In this document: one piece after another, positions 23,718 to 30,744 of the stretch
Layout of the letters: each line of letters opens with the position of its first letter
Position numbering within the stretch: the first letter of the stretch is position 1
IMG/VR virus record: IMGVR_UViG_3300031951_006890
Location: 1 to 30,744 of that record
Length of the DNA: 30,744 bases
Origin: a virus
Strand: one strand, 5' to 3'
Made by a program: the position numbers and the translations under genes
Notes under the pieces: model-generated
Seen by the model: only the letters and a program-made list of their open reading frames with translations
Databases searched by the model: none
What the model was told of the DNA's origin: nothing

Positions 23718-25533
23718 TCGGGCCAAGAGGATCGCCGTCGATTGCGAGACTAGGGATCCCAACCTGATGACAAAGGGTCCTGGCGGTGTTCGCAAAGACG
23801 GTTACATCGTTGGCGTTTCCGTGGCCACTGACGATGGCTTTGCTGAGTATTACCCGGTGCGCCATGAGGCCGGCGGTAACTTGAATCCTGAGAATGTCTT
23901 TGCATGGCTAAAAGACCAGATGAAGACCGACATCCCAAAACTAGGGGCCAACATGCCATACGACATGGAATGGCTGCTGACAGAAGGAGTCGTCTTAAAT
24001 GGGCCTAAGTACGACATTCAGGTTGCTGAGCCGTTGCTTGATGAAGATCGTGTGACCTATAAGTTAGACGCCTTAGCCGAGTCGTATCTTGGTGAACACA
24101 AAGACGAGAGTCAGATGATCGAGGCTGGTGTCCGTCGTGGCATCAAGCCATCAGACATCAAGGGAAGTCTTTGGCGACTGCATGCCGGCGAAGTTGCAAC
24201 TTACGGCCGTAAGGATGCAGATCTGCCGATCCGGATCTTCGCCCAGCAAGAGGTCTTGCTTCACGACGAGAAGCTATGGGACCTGTTCATGCTAGAAAGC
24301 GAGATCATCGATGTCTTAGTTGCCATGCGCCAGAAGGGCGTGAGGGTCGATGTCGACCTTGCCCACAGGATCAAGGCTCAACTACTTGACGAGCAAGAGC
24401 AGCTGATGGATAAGCTGAAGAAGGTTGCAGACAGGACCATAGACATCTGGTCTGGTGATGATATACAAGCAGCCTGTGATGCTTTGAAGCTGGATTACCC
24501 AAAGACTGAAAAGGGGAATGCAAGTTTTGCGGCTGAGTTTCTTGAAAGTGCTGATCATGAATTTTTCTCCTTAATTTCGAAGGCCAGGAAGCTTGACCGG
24601 GCCGGTGGAGTATTTATCGACAGCAAGATCATTCAGATGGAAAGTGGTGGGCGGATTTACCCGGAATGGCGGCAAGTCCGTGGGGACCGTGGGGGTACTA
24701 AGTCAGGCCGTTTTGCGTCAGCAAACCCAAACATGCAGCAAGTCCCTGCTAGAGACCCGGTCTTGGCTCCAATGATTCGGTCAATCTTCATCCCTGAAGA
24801 TGGCCATCAGTGGGGTGTCTTTGACTACTCGCAGCAAGAACCTCGGGTCACGGTGCACTACGCGTATCTACGAGGGTTTCCTGGGGCAGATACTGCAAGA
24901 AGCAGGTATATCGACAACCCAGATACCGACTACCATCAGTTGGTAGCTGACATGGCAGGTATCAGTCGTAAGAACGCTAAGACGTTAAATCTTGGCCTTG
25001 CCTACGGTATGGGGGCAGCTAAGGCAGCAAGCCAACTTGGACTGGCACCTGCCGAAGCAAAGAAGGTCTACGAGCAGTACCATGAGAACGTGCCCTTCAT
25101 CAAGGCGTTAGGTGAGGAGTGTATGCGAATTGCTACAAACCGCGGCTACGTCAAGACGTTATTGGGGAGGCGGAGGAGGTTCCAGTTATTTGGACCCCCT
25201 AAGTACAGTGCCGGTTTGATACCGCTAAAGAAAGATCAGGCTGAAGATAAGTATGGCTTGCCATTGAAGCGGTACTTTGTTCATAAGGCCATGAATGCCG
25301 TGATCCAAGGGTCATCAGCAGACATGATCAAGCGGGCCATGGTGAACTTATATAAAAAGGGAGAAGTTCCTCATCTGACCATCCATGATGAATTGGATTT
25401 CAGCATTAGGGACCTTGATCATGCAAGGATGATACGGCAGGAGATGTTGACATGCGTGGACTTAGAAGTGCCATTGAAAGTAGACTGCGAACTTGGAGCC
25501 AACTGGGGGACAGCCGTCGAGGTGCAACTATGA
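23671..25533 (+). CDS. Family A DNA polymerase with 3'-5' exonuclease domain
   Basis: About 620 aa from ATG 23671, chosen because phage homologues usually start just before a YxPPxxFPDL segment; ATG 23641 and TTG 23626 are possible. No ribosome binding site clearly decides. The 3'-5' exonuclease is intact: RIAVDCETRDP (Asp24, Glu26), NMPYDMEW (94-101), TYGRKDADL (177-185). Polymerase motif A is FDYSQQEPR (384-392), motif B RKNAKTLNLGLAYGMG (433-448), motif C TIHDELD (570-576). The O-helix residue that is Phe762 in E. coli Pol I is Leu441 here. No 5'-nuclease domain is present, as usual in phages. It is the likely replicative polymerase, and its end overlaps the nuclease gene by ATGA. Confidence 0.95.
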   Translation: MDENSYKPPQHFPDLSRAKRIAVDCETRDPNLMTKGPGGVRKDGYIVGVSVATDDGFAEYYPVRHEAGGNLNPENVFAWLKDQMKTDIPKLGANMPYDMEWLLTEGVVLNGPKYDIQVAEPLLDEDRVTYKLDALAESYLGEHKDESQMIEAGVRRGIKPSDIKGSLWRLHAGEVATYGRKDADLPIRIFAQQEVLLHDEKLWDLFMLESEIIDVLVAMRQKGVRVDVDLAHRIKAQLLDEQEQLMDKLKKVADRTIDIWSGDDIQAACDALKLDYPKTEKGNASFAAEFLESADHEFFSLISKARKLDRAGGVFIDSKIIQMESGGRIYPEWRQVRGDRGGTKSGRFASANPNMQQVPARDPVLAPMIRSIFIPEDGHQWGVFDYSQQEPRVTVHYAYLRGFPGADTARSRYIDNPDTDYHQLVADMAGISRKNAKTLNLGLAYGMGAAKAASQLGLAPAEAKKVYEQYHENVPFIKALGEECMRIATNRGYVKTLLGRRRRFQLFGPPKYSAGLIPLKKDQAEDKYGLPLKRYFVHKAMNAVIQGSSADMIKRAMVNLYKKGEVPHLTIHDELDFSIRDLDHARMIRQEMLTCVDLEVPLKVDCELGANWGTAVEVQL

Positions 25534-25931
25534 AAGAGAGTCAGTTTTGGGCGCTCGTCAAGGACAAGCTGCTTGGAGATGTCGAACGTGTTGAGAACGC
25601 CTTGACACGAGGAACCCCTGATGTCAACGGCTGCTTTGAGTCTAATGAGTACTGGCTTGAGCTGAAGGTGCTTGATGACAAGGGCCGTTGTGAATTGAGG
25701 CCTGAACAAACCTTGTGGCATCGGAGGCGCCAAGAAAACGGTGGCCGTGTCTTTGTGTTGGCAAGGAACGACAACGTGTTGAAGCTGTATCAGGTCCAAC
25801 GTAACATGGAGATGTTTGAGATCTGGCAATGCACGAAGCCTTTTGAGTGGAACAGCATGAACCAACTGATCTTTACAGTGCCACCGTTTTGTACAGAGTT
25901 GCAAGTTATTTATCGTGGGGAGGTGCAATGA
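25530..25931 (+). CDS. VRR-NUC type (PD-D/ExK) nuclease
   Basis: A 133-aa protein starting at ATG 25530, which overlaps the polymerase stop. The PD-(D/E)xK core is visible: ENALTRGTPDV (22-32) with Asp31, YWLELKV (41-47) with Glu44 and Lys46, then LRPEQTLWHRRRQENGGRVF (57-76), the Q-x2-W helix and strand typical of the stand-alone VRR-NUC family. Members are predicted structure-specific nucleases acting on branched or flapped DNA and may resolve replication or recombination intermediates. Coupling to the polymerase gene fits such a role. The stop overlaps the next start (ATGA at 25928). Confidence 0.82.
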   Translation: MKESQFWALVKDKLLGDVERVENALTRGTPDVNGCFESNEYWLELKVLDDKGRCELRPEQTLWHRRRQENGGRVFVLARNDNVLKLYQVQRNMEMFEIWQCTKPFEWNSMNQLIFTVPPFCTELQVIYRGEVQ

Positions 25932-26248
25932 CTGTCTATGTCGTTCAGGAAAGTCCTAAGTTCAACATCTTGCCTGCTGCTGAGTACGGTGACTTGAGGA
26001 CTCTATTACCGCCTGGCCAGGTAACCCTGTCCACGGCTCCAACAATTCGGGCGTTGCGTGACAAGCTACGCTCATTTTCGGACAGCGATTTTCTGTTAGC
26101 TATTGGAGATCCAATAGCCATCGGATTGTCCGTAGCGGTTGCTGCCAATTTTAACGGCGGCAAGATCAAGATGCTTAAGTGGGATCGCCAAGAGCATCGT
26201 TACTACGCCATTGAGGCGGATTTGAATGGAGTCAGAGCAAATGCTTGA
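25928..26248 (+). CDS. Conserved phage protein of the replication cluster, unknown function
   Basis: A 106-aa soluble protein; ATG 25928 overlaps the nuclease stop. The visible pattern is VYVVQESPKFNILPAAEYGD, a middle helix (TIRALRDKLRSFSDSD), DFLLAIGDPIAIGLSVAVAA and NFNGGKIKMLKWDRQEHRYY. I know this pattern as a small protein repeatedly found beside VRR-NUC nucleases and polymerases in phages, without assigned function. It has no catalytic motif that I can name. It could be a cofactor of the nuclease or replisome. It overlaps the next gene by 23 nt, or 8 nt if that gene starts at 26241. Confidence 0.7.
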   Translation: MTVYVVQESPKFNILPAAEYGDLRTLLPPGQVTLSTAPTIRALRDKLRSFSDSDFLLAIGDPIAIGLSVAVAANFNGGKIKMLKWDRQEHRYYAIEADLNGVRANA

Positions 26249-26792
26249 AGACATGTTGGCCGACAGTCAATCAACGCTAAGCAATGACGGTCTTAAAAAG
26301 ATCAGTCGTTTAGCCGAAGCCTTGATTGAGAAGGAAGAGGAGATTAAGGAAGCGGAAACGCGACTGAAGATCTTAAAGGAGCAACTTAGAGACATTGCAG
26401 AAAAGCAACTGCCAGATGCAATGGCCGAAGTTGGAATGGCTAAGTTTACGTTGACCGATGGCAGTGAAATTACGGTCAAGCCGTATTACTCAGCTAAGAT
26501 AGGTGATGACAAGCGAGAAGAGTGCTTTGGGTGGTTGGAAGACCACGGTCATGTAGCGCTGATAAAAGACGAGGTGTCGATCACATTTAACCGCGGTGAA
26601 CACCAGAAAGCCGAACAGTTTAAGGCCAAGCTAGAACAGCAGGGCATTGATTATTCTGGCAAGATGGGAGTGCATCCGCAGACTTTGACAGCATTTGTCA
26701 GGGAGCAAGTGGAGAGTGGTGCCGAATTTCCACTAGAGCTTTTCAACGTGTACATCGGCCAAATCGCTAAAGTTAAAAGGAGCAAAGCATGA
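26226..26792 (+). CDS. Coiled-coil phage protein of the replication cluster, unknown function
   Basis: A 188-aa acidic protein. Two starts are possible: ATG 26226 (GAGG about 9 nt upstream) and ATG 26241 (GGAG about 9 nt upstream). Residues about 22-62 form a long charged helix (LAEALIEKEEEIKEAETRLK and onward), likely coiled coil. A beta segment follows (KFTLTDGSEITVKPYYSAKI), then a helical half with FGWLEDHGHVALIKDEVSIT and LEQQGIDYSGKMGVHPQTLT. No enzyme motif is seen. Similar proteins accompany predicted ssDNA-binding genes in phage genomes. The stop overlaps the next start (ATGA at 26789), so the two products may work together. Confidence 0.7.
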   Translation: MESEQMLEDMLADSQSTLSNDGLKKISRLAEALIEKEEEIKEAETRLKILKEQLRDIAEKQLPDAMAEVGMAKFTLTDGSEITVKPYYSAKIGDDKREECFGWLEDHGHVALIKDEVSITFNRGEHQKAEQFKAKLEQQGIDYSGKMGVHPQTLTAFVREQVESGAEFPLELFNVYIGQIAKVKRSKA

Positions 26793-27559
26793 GCAAGAAA
26801 AATGAGGTGGCTGTGAAACAGTCTGACCTGCCAGTAGTTGCCTTCGCAGACGACATGATGGCTGACGCAGGTATGGGCTTTGAAAACGTCACGGCAAATG
26901 ACGTCGCCATTCCGTACCTGAAGATCCTTCAGGCGCTGTCCCCTGAACTCCGTGGCACCACTAAGGTACCGGGCGCTGAGGAAGGCCTGATTATCAACAC
27001 CGTGACGCAGCAGCTGATGAAGGAGTTCCGTGTCATTCCTTGTGCCTTCAAGAAGAGCTACGTTGAGTGGACTCCTCGGGAAGCCGGTGGCGGCCTCGTC
27101 AAGGAACACATGGACGAGAAGATCCTTGAGAAGACTAAGAAGAACGAACGCAATCAAGACGTTCTTTCTAACGGCAACCTGATCGTCACGACGTCGTATC
27201 ACTACGTGCTTGTCTTGACCGAAGGCGGTTATGAGCGGGCTGTCATGGCCATGAGCTCAACCCAACTGAAGAAGAGCCGTCGCTGGTTGGGCCAGATGAT
27301 GAGTCTGCAAGTCAAGATTGGCGACAAGTCGTTTACGCCTCCGCCGTTTAGCCATAGCTACCATGTGGGCACAGGCATGGAGACAAAGGACACAAACAGC
27401 TGGTTTGGCTGGATCATTAACGATCCGACGATGATCAACGACAAGGGTCTGTACGAGACGGCTAAGAAGTTTGGCCAAGATGTCTCCGCTGGTCTAGTCA
27501 AGGTCTCGGAGCCACCGGTTGATGGTGTTGCATCAGACTCTGCTGAAGTACCCTACTAG
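26789..27559 (+). CDS. Conserved phage protein, candidate ssDNA-binding protein
   Basis: A 256-aa protein with AAAAGGAGCAAAGC before the ATG, suggesting strong translation. The body begins NDVAIPYLKILQALSPELRG, then EEGLIINTVTQQLMKEFRVI and KKSYVEWTPREAGGG, a pattern common to phage proteins near polymerase and primase genes. The C-terminus is short, acidic and ends with an aromatic residue (SDSAEVPY), as in ssDNA-binding proteins such as T7 gp2.5 and bacterial SSB, where the tail recruits partners. Strong translation and position between nuclease and primase genes fit an SSB-like role. No OB-fold motif can be proven by eye, so this is a candidate only. Confidence 0.65.
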   Translation: MSKKNEVAVKQSDLPVVAFADDMMADAGMGFENVTANDVAIPYLKILQALSPELRGTTKVPGAEEGLIINTVTQQLMKEFRVIPCAFKKSYVEWTPREAGGGLVKEHMDEKILEKTKKNERNQDVLSNGNLIVTTSYHYVLVLTEGGYERAVMAMSSTQLKKSRRWLGQMMSLQVKIGDKSFTPPPFSHSYHVGTGMETKDTNSWFGWIINDPTMINDKGLYETAKKFGQDVSAGLVKVSEPPVDGVASDSAEVPY

Positions 27560-27567
27560 GAAACAGT

Positions 27568-27798
27568 ATGGACATCAGGCAATTGTTTCCTACATTAGGA
27601 GCTGGCGCTTCTACTTCAGACGGCAAGAGTCCCAGTGCCACTAAAAAAGGCCCTGGGAGGAAGGCTGCTCATGGACACAAGAAGATCAAACGCAAGGGTC
27701 CTAAGCGGTACGTGAAGAAGGTTGCCACAAAGGTAGGTCAGTCTCAGACTGATAACGTCACAAATAAACCTTTGAAGGCAGCCACAAGAGGCAGTTGA
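27568..27798 (+). CDS. Small basic protein, unknown function
   Basis: A 76-aa protein with TAGGAAACAGT before the ATG, 8 nt after the previous stop. After a short start (MDIRQLFPTLG) it is very rich in Lys, Arg, Gly and Ser (KKGPGRKAAHGHKKIKRKGP), with no predicted fold. Such tails bind nucleic acid non-specifically, so a DNA- or RNA-binding role is possible. It is the last gene before a strong terminator. Codon pattern and clean spacing support a real gene. Confidence 0.65.
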   Translation: MDIRQLFPTLGAGASTSDGKSPSATKKGPGRKAAHGHKKIKRKGPKRYVKKVATKVGQSQTDNVTNKPLKAATRGS

Positions 27799-27804
27799 CG
27801 ACCT

Positions 27805-27828
27805 CCGGGGGTTCCGGCCCCCGGTTTT
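27805..27828 (+). terminator. Strong intrinsic terminator
   Basis: CCGGGGG (27805-27811) pairs perfectly with CCCCCGG (27818-27824) around a TTCCGG loop and is followed by TTTTCT. This is a textbook Rho-independent terminator placed 6 nt after the stop of the small basic protein gene, dividing the replication block into two transcription units. Confidence 0.88.
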
Positions 27829-27848
27829 CTACTACAAGAAAGAAAGCT

Positions 27849-29372
27849 ATGCTTGCACAACGATTCATGGCCTTGTTTGCTGGGCACTCTGGAGCCTATG
27901 GTACTTATGACATTGATGGCAAGAATACCGGTCTAAAGGTTCAGGGAACAGCCGTCACCAAACGTGCCCCTGTCACCGAGGAACTGTGGGAATCTCATCT
28001 CTCAGGAGCCAAGGGAATCGGTATTGTGCCCATCAGGGAGGACAACACATGCCTCTTTGGTGCGATTGACATTGACGAATACAAGAACTACGACTTGAAA
28101 GAAGCCGTTGAAGCCTGTAAGAAAGCCAAGGCTCCGGTAGTCGTCTGCCGCAGCAAGTCGGGCGGTGCCCACATCTATATGTTCTTCTCAGAACCCGTGC
28201 CAGCTGCCGACGTCAAGCGTAAGCTAGCCGAGTTGGCATCGGTCTTGGGGCATGCAACCAGTGAGATCTTCCCGAAGCAAGACACCGTCTTGACAGAACG
28301 AGGAGATGTTGGTAACTGGATCAACATGCCGTACTTTGAAGGCACGTCCACAAGCCGGTATGGCGTTGCCGAGTCAGGGGCTCCAATGACTCCCGAGCAG
28401 TTTTTAGATTTTGCAGAACCCTTGAAGATGACAAGGGCTCAGTTCATTAAGCTGAAGTTTAATGAATCAAAGACTAGACGTAAGCAATTTAAGGATGCTC
28501 CCCCATGCCTTGAGAAGCTGTCGCAGACCGGCTTTCCAGAAGGTACCCGCAACAACGGCTTGTTCAATCTATGTGTCCTTGCAAAGAAGATGCGGCCAGA
28601 CGATTGGCAGCCCTTGGTCATGCAGATGAACATCGACGTCATGGATCCGCCGCTGCCAGAGTCTGAGGTGATGGGGGTCATGAACTCTATGCAGACCAGT
28701 GACTATCAGTACACGTGCAGTAGGCCTCCAATCCGCCAGCACTGCAACGCTGGTATGTGCCGCATGAGAAAGTACGGGGTCGGTATCCAGCAAGGGGCTC
28801 CAAGGCTTTCAAGTCTTAGCAAGTACAACACGGATCCTCCCATCTGGTTTCTTGACATGGACAATGGCATGCGGCTTTCCTTGTCTACCGAAGACCTGCA
28901 AAATCAATCGGGCTTCCAGAAGAGATGCATGGAGACCATGAACTACATGCCACAGAAGATGAACCTGACACAGTGGAGTCAGATGATTCAGGCCTTGCTG
29001 CAAGACGTAGTCATCATCGAGGCACCTGAAGACTCGACACCGAAGGGTCAGTTCATTGAGCTGCTAGAGCGGTTCTGTACTGGTAAGGCACAAGCCAAGC
29101 ATCTTGACGAGATCTTGCTAGGTAAACCATTCCATGACCAGGATGAGAACCGCCATCTGTTTAGGTTGGCAGACTTCATGAACTTCCTTGACAAGCAGAA
29201 GTTCAAGGAGTTCAAGCTGAACCAGATCAGTAGTGCCATCAGAGACTACGGTGGAGAGACGCATACATACCGCCTGAATGGTAAGCGGGCCACGGTGTGG
29301 TCAATCCCGGCATTCGCCTTCCAAGACAAGGGTCATCAGACTCCTGACTTTGGTGGGGGCAGCTTGATATGA
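27849..29372 (+). CDS. Archaeo-eukaryotic primase superfamily protein (TOTE-type AEP)
   Basis: A 507-aa protein. I chose ATG 27849; a TTG at 27795 would place its leader across the terminator. The AEP core shows CLFGAIDIDEY with catalytic Asp74 and Asp76, CRSKSGGAHIYMFFSEPV (100-117) with His108, and SEIFPKQ (138-144) with GNWINMPYF (155-163). This matches the AEP primase domain found in TOTE conflict systems and many phages. After it come PCLEKLSQTGFPEGTRNNGL (219-238) and a Cys set C290, C299, C304 (YTCSRPPIRQHCNAGMCRM), a likely zinc-binding module. The C-terminal 190 residues are helical without a helicase motif. It probably makes primers for the family A polymerase. The next gene overlaps by ATGA. 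Confidence 0.85.
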   Translation: MLAQRFMALFAGHSGAYGTYDIDGKNTGLKVQGTAVTKRAPVTEELWESHLSGAKGIGIVPIREDNTCLFGAIDIDEYKNYDLKEAVEACKKAKAPVVVCRSKSGGAHIYMFFSEPVPAADVKRKLAELASVLGHATSEIFPKQDTVLTERGDVGNWINMPYFEGTSTSRYGVAESGAPMTPEQFLDFAEPLKMTRAQFIKLKFNESKTRRKQFKDAPPCLEKLSQTGFPEGTRNNGLFNLCVLAKKMRPDDWQPLVMQMNIDVMDPPLPESEVMGVMNSMQTSDYQYTCSRPPIRQHCNAGMCRMRKYGVGIQQGAPRLSSLSKYNTDPPIWFLDMDNGMRLSLSTEDLQNQSGFQKRCMETMNYMPQKMNLTQWSQMIQALLQDVVIIEAPEDSTPKGQFIELLERFCTGKAQAKHLDEILLGKPFHDQDENRHLFRLADFMNFLDKQKFKEFKLNQISSAIRDYGGETHTYRLNGKRATVWSIPAFAFQDKGHQTPDFGGGSLI

Positions 29373-30744
29373 AGCCTGAATTAATCTTAGGCCCTCCAGG
29401 TACAGGCAAGACGACAACGCTGATGAACATTGTGGAGTCCTTGTTAGAGAAGGGAGTCAAGCCAGATCAGATCGGCTTCATCAGCTTCACAAAGAAGGCA
29501 ACTGCAGAGGCTCGTGACAAGGCAAGGAAACGGTTTGGCTTTTCCATCGATGACATGCCGTTCTTCAGGACAATTCATAGCCTGGCTTTTAGGCAGTTGG
29601 GACTTAGTCGGCAGCAGGTGATGCAGTCAAGCCACTATCAGGAGTTGGCAGACTTAATCGGCGTTGAGATGACAGGTAAGGTCAGCGCGGAAGATGGCAC
29701 CATGACAGGCATGGCAAAGGGTGACAAGCTGAAGTTCCTCGAAGGGTTAGCTAGGATTCGTTGCATACCCCTGAAGCAACAGTGGGAGGAGGCCTCTGAG
29801 GACGACGTGGGCTGGTATGAGCTAGACCACTTTGCAAGGAGCCTGATGGAATACAAGAATGAGATGGGCTTGATCGACTACACTGACATGTTAGACCAGA
29901 TGCGGACTTCTGGCTTTTGTCCGAAGCTTAAGGCGTTGCTAGTTGATGAGGCGCAAGACTTAAGCCAACTGCAGTGGAAGGTGGTAGAACGGATGATGCA
30001 GCACGCCGAGCAAGTCTACATTGCAGGTGATGATGACCAAGCCATCTTCAGGTGGGCAGGGGCTGACGTCGATCACTTCATTGGACTTGATGCCAAGGTC
30101 AGGATCCTTGACCAGTCGTACCGGATCCCGGCAGTCGTTCACCAGTTTTCTGGCGGCATCATTAGCCGGGTCAGTAAGCGGCGTGAGAAGCAATTCAATC
30201 CGGCAGCCCATCAAGGCACCATCAACTACCACAATGACATCGATCACATCGACATGGGTAGTGGTTCATGGCTCTTGCTTGCTAGGAATGTCTACATGCT
30301 AAGAGAATTGATTGACCTATGTCATCGTGAGGGCTACTCCTACGAATGCCAGGGGGTATCTCCTCGTAAGTCTGAGGCATTGTTTGCCATCAGGGCTTGG
30401 GAACGACTTCGTAAAGGCGAGACGGTCACGGCTGACATGGCCAAGATCATCTACAGTCACATGAGTAAGCGGATGATCGAACACGGTTACAAGGAACTGA
30501 AACAACTGACCGAAGACGTCGTGAGCCTTGAGACGCTAGTCCAGAAGTACGGACTGAAGACCAGGGCCATCTGGCATCAGGCCTTGGACAAGATCAGCGA
30601 CGAGGAGAAGGAGTACTTCCTAGCGGCTCTTAGGCAAGGGGAATCCTTGTCTGGCGAATCTAGGATCCACATCAGCACGATCCATGGCAGTAAGGGTGGG
30701 GAAGCGGACAATGTCTTGCTATTGACCGACATCAGTCCAAAGAC
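29369..30744 (+). CDS. UvrD/Rep-like superfamily 1 DNA helicase (3' end outside window)
   Basis: The frame starts at ATG 29369, overlapping the primase stop, and stays open to the last base, giving 458 codons of an incomplete gene. SF1A motifs follow in order: Walker A LGPPGTGKTTT (about residues 7-17), motif Ia ISFTKKATAEA, Walker B LLVDEAQD, motif III AGDDDQAIFRWAGA, motif IV LDQSYRIP, and motif V STIHGSKGGEADNVLL near the window end. TIHGSKG is the UvrD-type motif that couples ATP and ssDNA binding. The protein should unwind DNA 3' to 5', in replication or recombination. Its 2A domain and motif VI lie beyond the window. Confidence 0.95.
   Translation, partial: MKPELILGPPGTGKTTTLMNIVESLLEKGVKPDQIGFISFTKKATAEARDKARKRFGFSIDDMPFFRTIHSLAFRQLGLSRQQVMQSSHYQELADLIGVEMTGKVSAEDGTMTGMAKGDKLKFLEGLARIRCIPLKQQWEEASEDDVGWYELDHFARSLMEYKNEMGLIDYTDMLDQMRTSGFCPKLKALLVDEAQDLSQLQWKVVERMMQHAEQVYIAGDDDQAIFRWAGADVDHFIGLDAKVRILDQSYRIPAVVHQFSGGIISRVSKRREKQFNPAAHQGTINYHNDIDHIDMGSGSWLLLARNVYMLRELIDLCHREGYSYECQGVSPRKSEALFAIRAWERLRKGETVTADMAKIIYSHMSKRMIEHGYKELKQLTEDVVSLETLVQKYGLKTRAIWHQALDKISDEEKEYFLAALRQGESLSGESRIHISTIHGSKGGEADNVLLLTDISPK

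Noticed and set aside
27795-27848. TTG start for the primase
   Set aside because: The extension would be encoded by the terminator hairpin; ATG 27849 starts the recognisable N-terminus.

Overview
The window is part of a tailed double-stranded DNA phage genome. All convincing genes lie on the + strand, most are joined by ATGA or TGATG overlaps or gaps of a few bases, and no rRNA, tRNA or CRISPR array was seen. The gene set (tail-adaptor and stabilisation-like proteins, several very large ejection-type internal proteins, no tail tube or long tape-measure gene) suggests a short-tailed (podovirus-like) phage. The M15 endolysin and the holin-like protein fit a Gram-negative, probably proteobacterial host, but nothing here fixes the host. 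The window cuts a tail fibre gene at its left end and a helicase gene at its right end.

Left part, 1-6100: the end of a tail fibre with an S74 self-cleaving chaperone, then a lysis block (small paralogous proteins, a holin-like two-helix protein, an M15 endolysin, a membrane-anchored protein), then neck and tail-adaptor genes (adaptor-like, fibre-like, gp10-like stabilisation protein, small Trp-rich protein). Two small paralogues flank the holin and endolysin genes; the first carries an in-frame stop at codon 4.

Inserted in the virion block at 6096-7504 are an acyl carrier protein and a ketoacyl synthase with an intact Cys-His-His triad but an altered C-terminal active-site loop. They overlap by ATGA and sit directly before a 152-aa protein and the internal virion proteins. 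This is the most unexpected cassette in the window.

Middle part, 7507-18861: four large low-complexity or multidomain proteins (693, 519, 1109 and about 1304 aa) that look like internal or ejected virion proteins. The last carries domains typical of phage polyvalent proteins. A 338-bp non-coding region follows (18862-19199), with a 28-nt imperfect inverted repeat, a perfect AT-rich palindrome, a possible -10 box and a 5'-UTR hairpin. It separates the virion half from the replication half.

Right part, 19200-30744: DUF932 protein, terminator, SAM methyltransferase, MazG-like pyrophosphohydrolase, P-loop nucleotide kinase fused to a uracil-DNA-glycosylase-like domain, thymidylate-synthase homologue with the Asn-to-Asp change expected of dCMP-using hydroxymethylases, dCMP deaminase, family A DNA polymerase with Leu at the position of E. 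coli Phe762, VRR-NUC nuclease, several small phage proteins including a possible ssDNA-binding protein, terminator, archaeo-eukaryotic primase, and UvrD-like helicase. The order pyrophosphohydrolase, kinase, dCMP-type ThyA, deaminase, polymerase resembles the T4 logic for replacing or modifying cytosine, which is the second main hypothesis.
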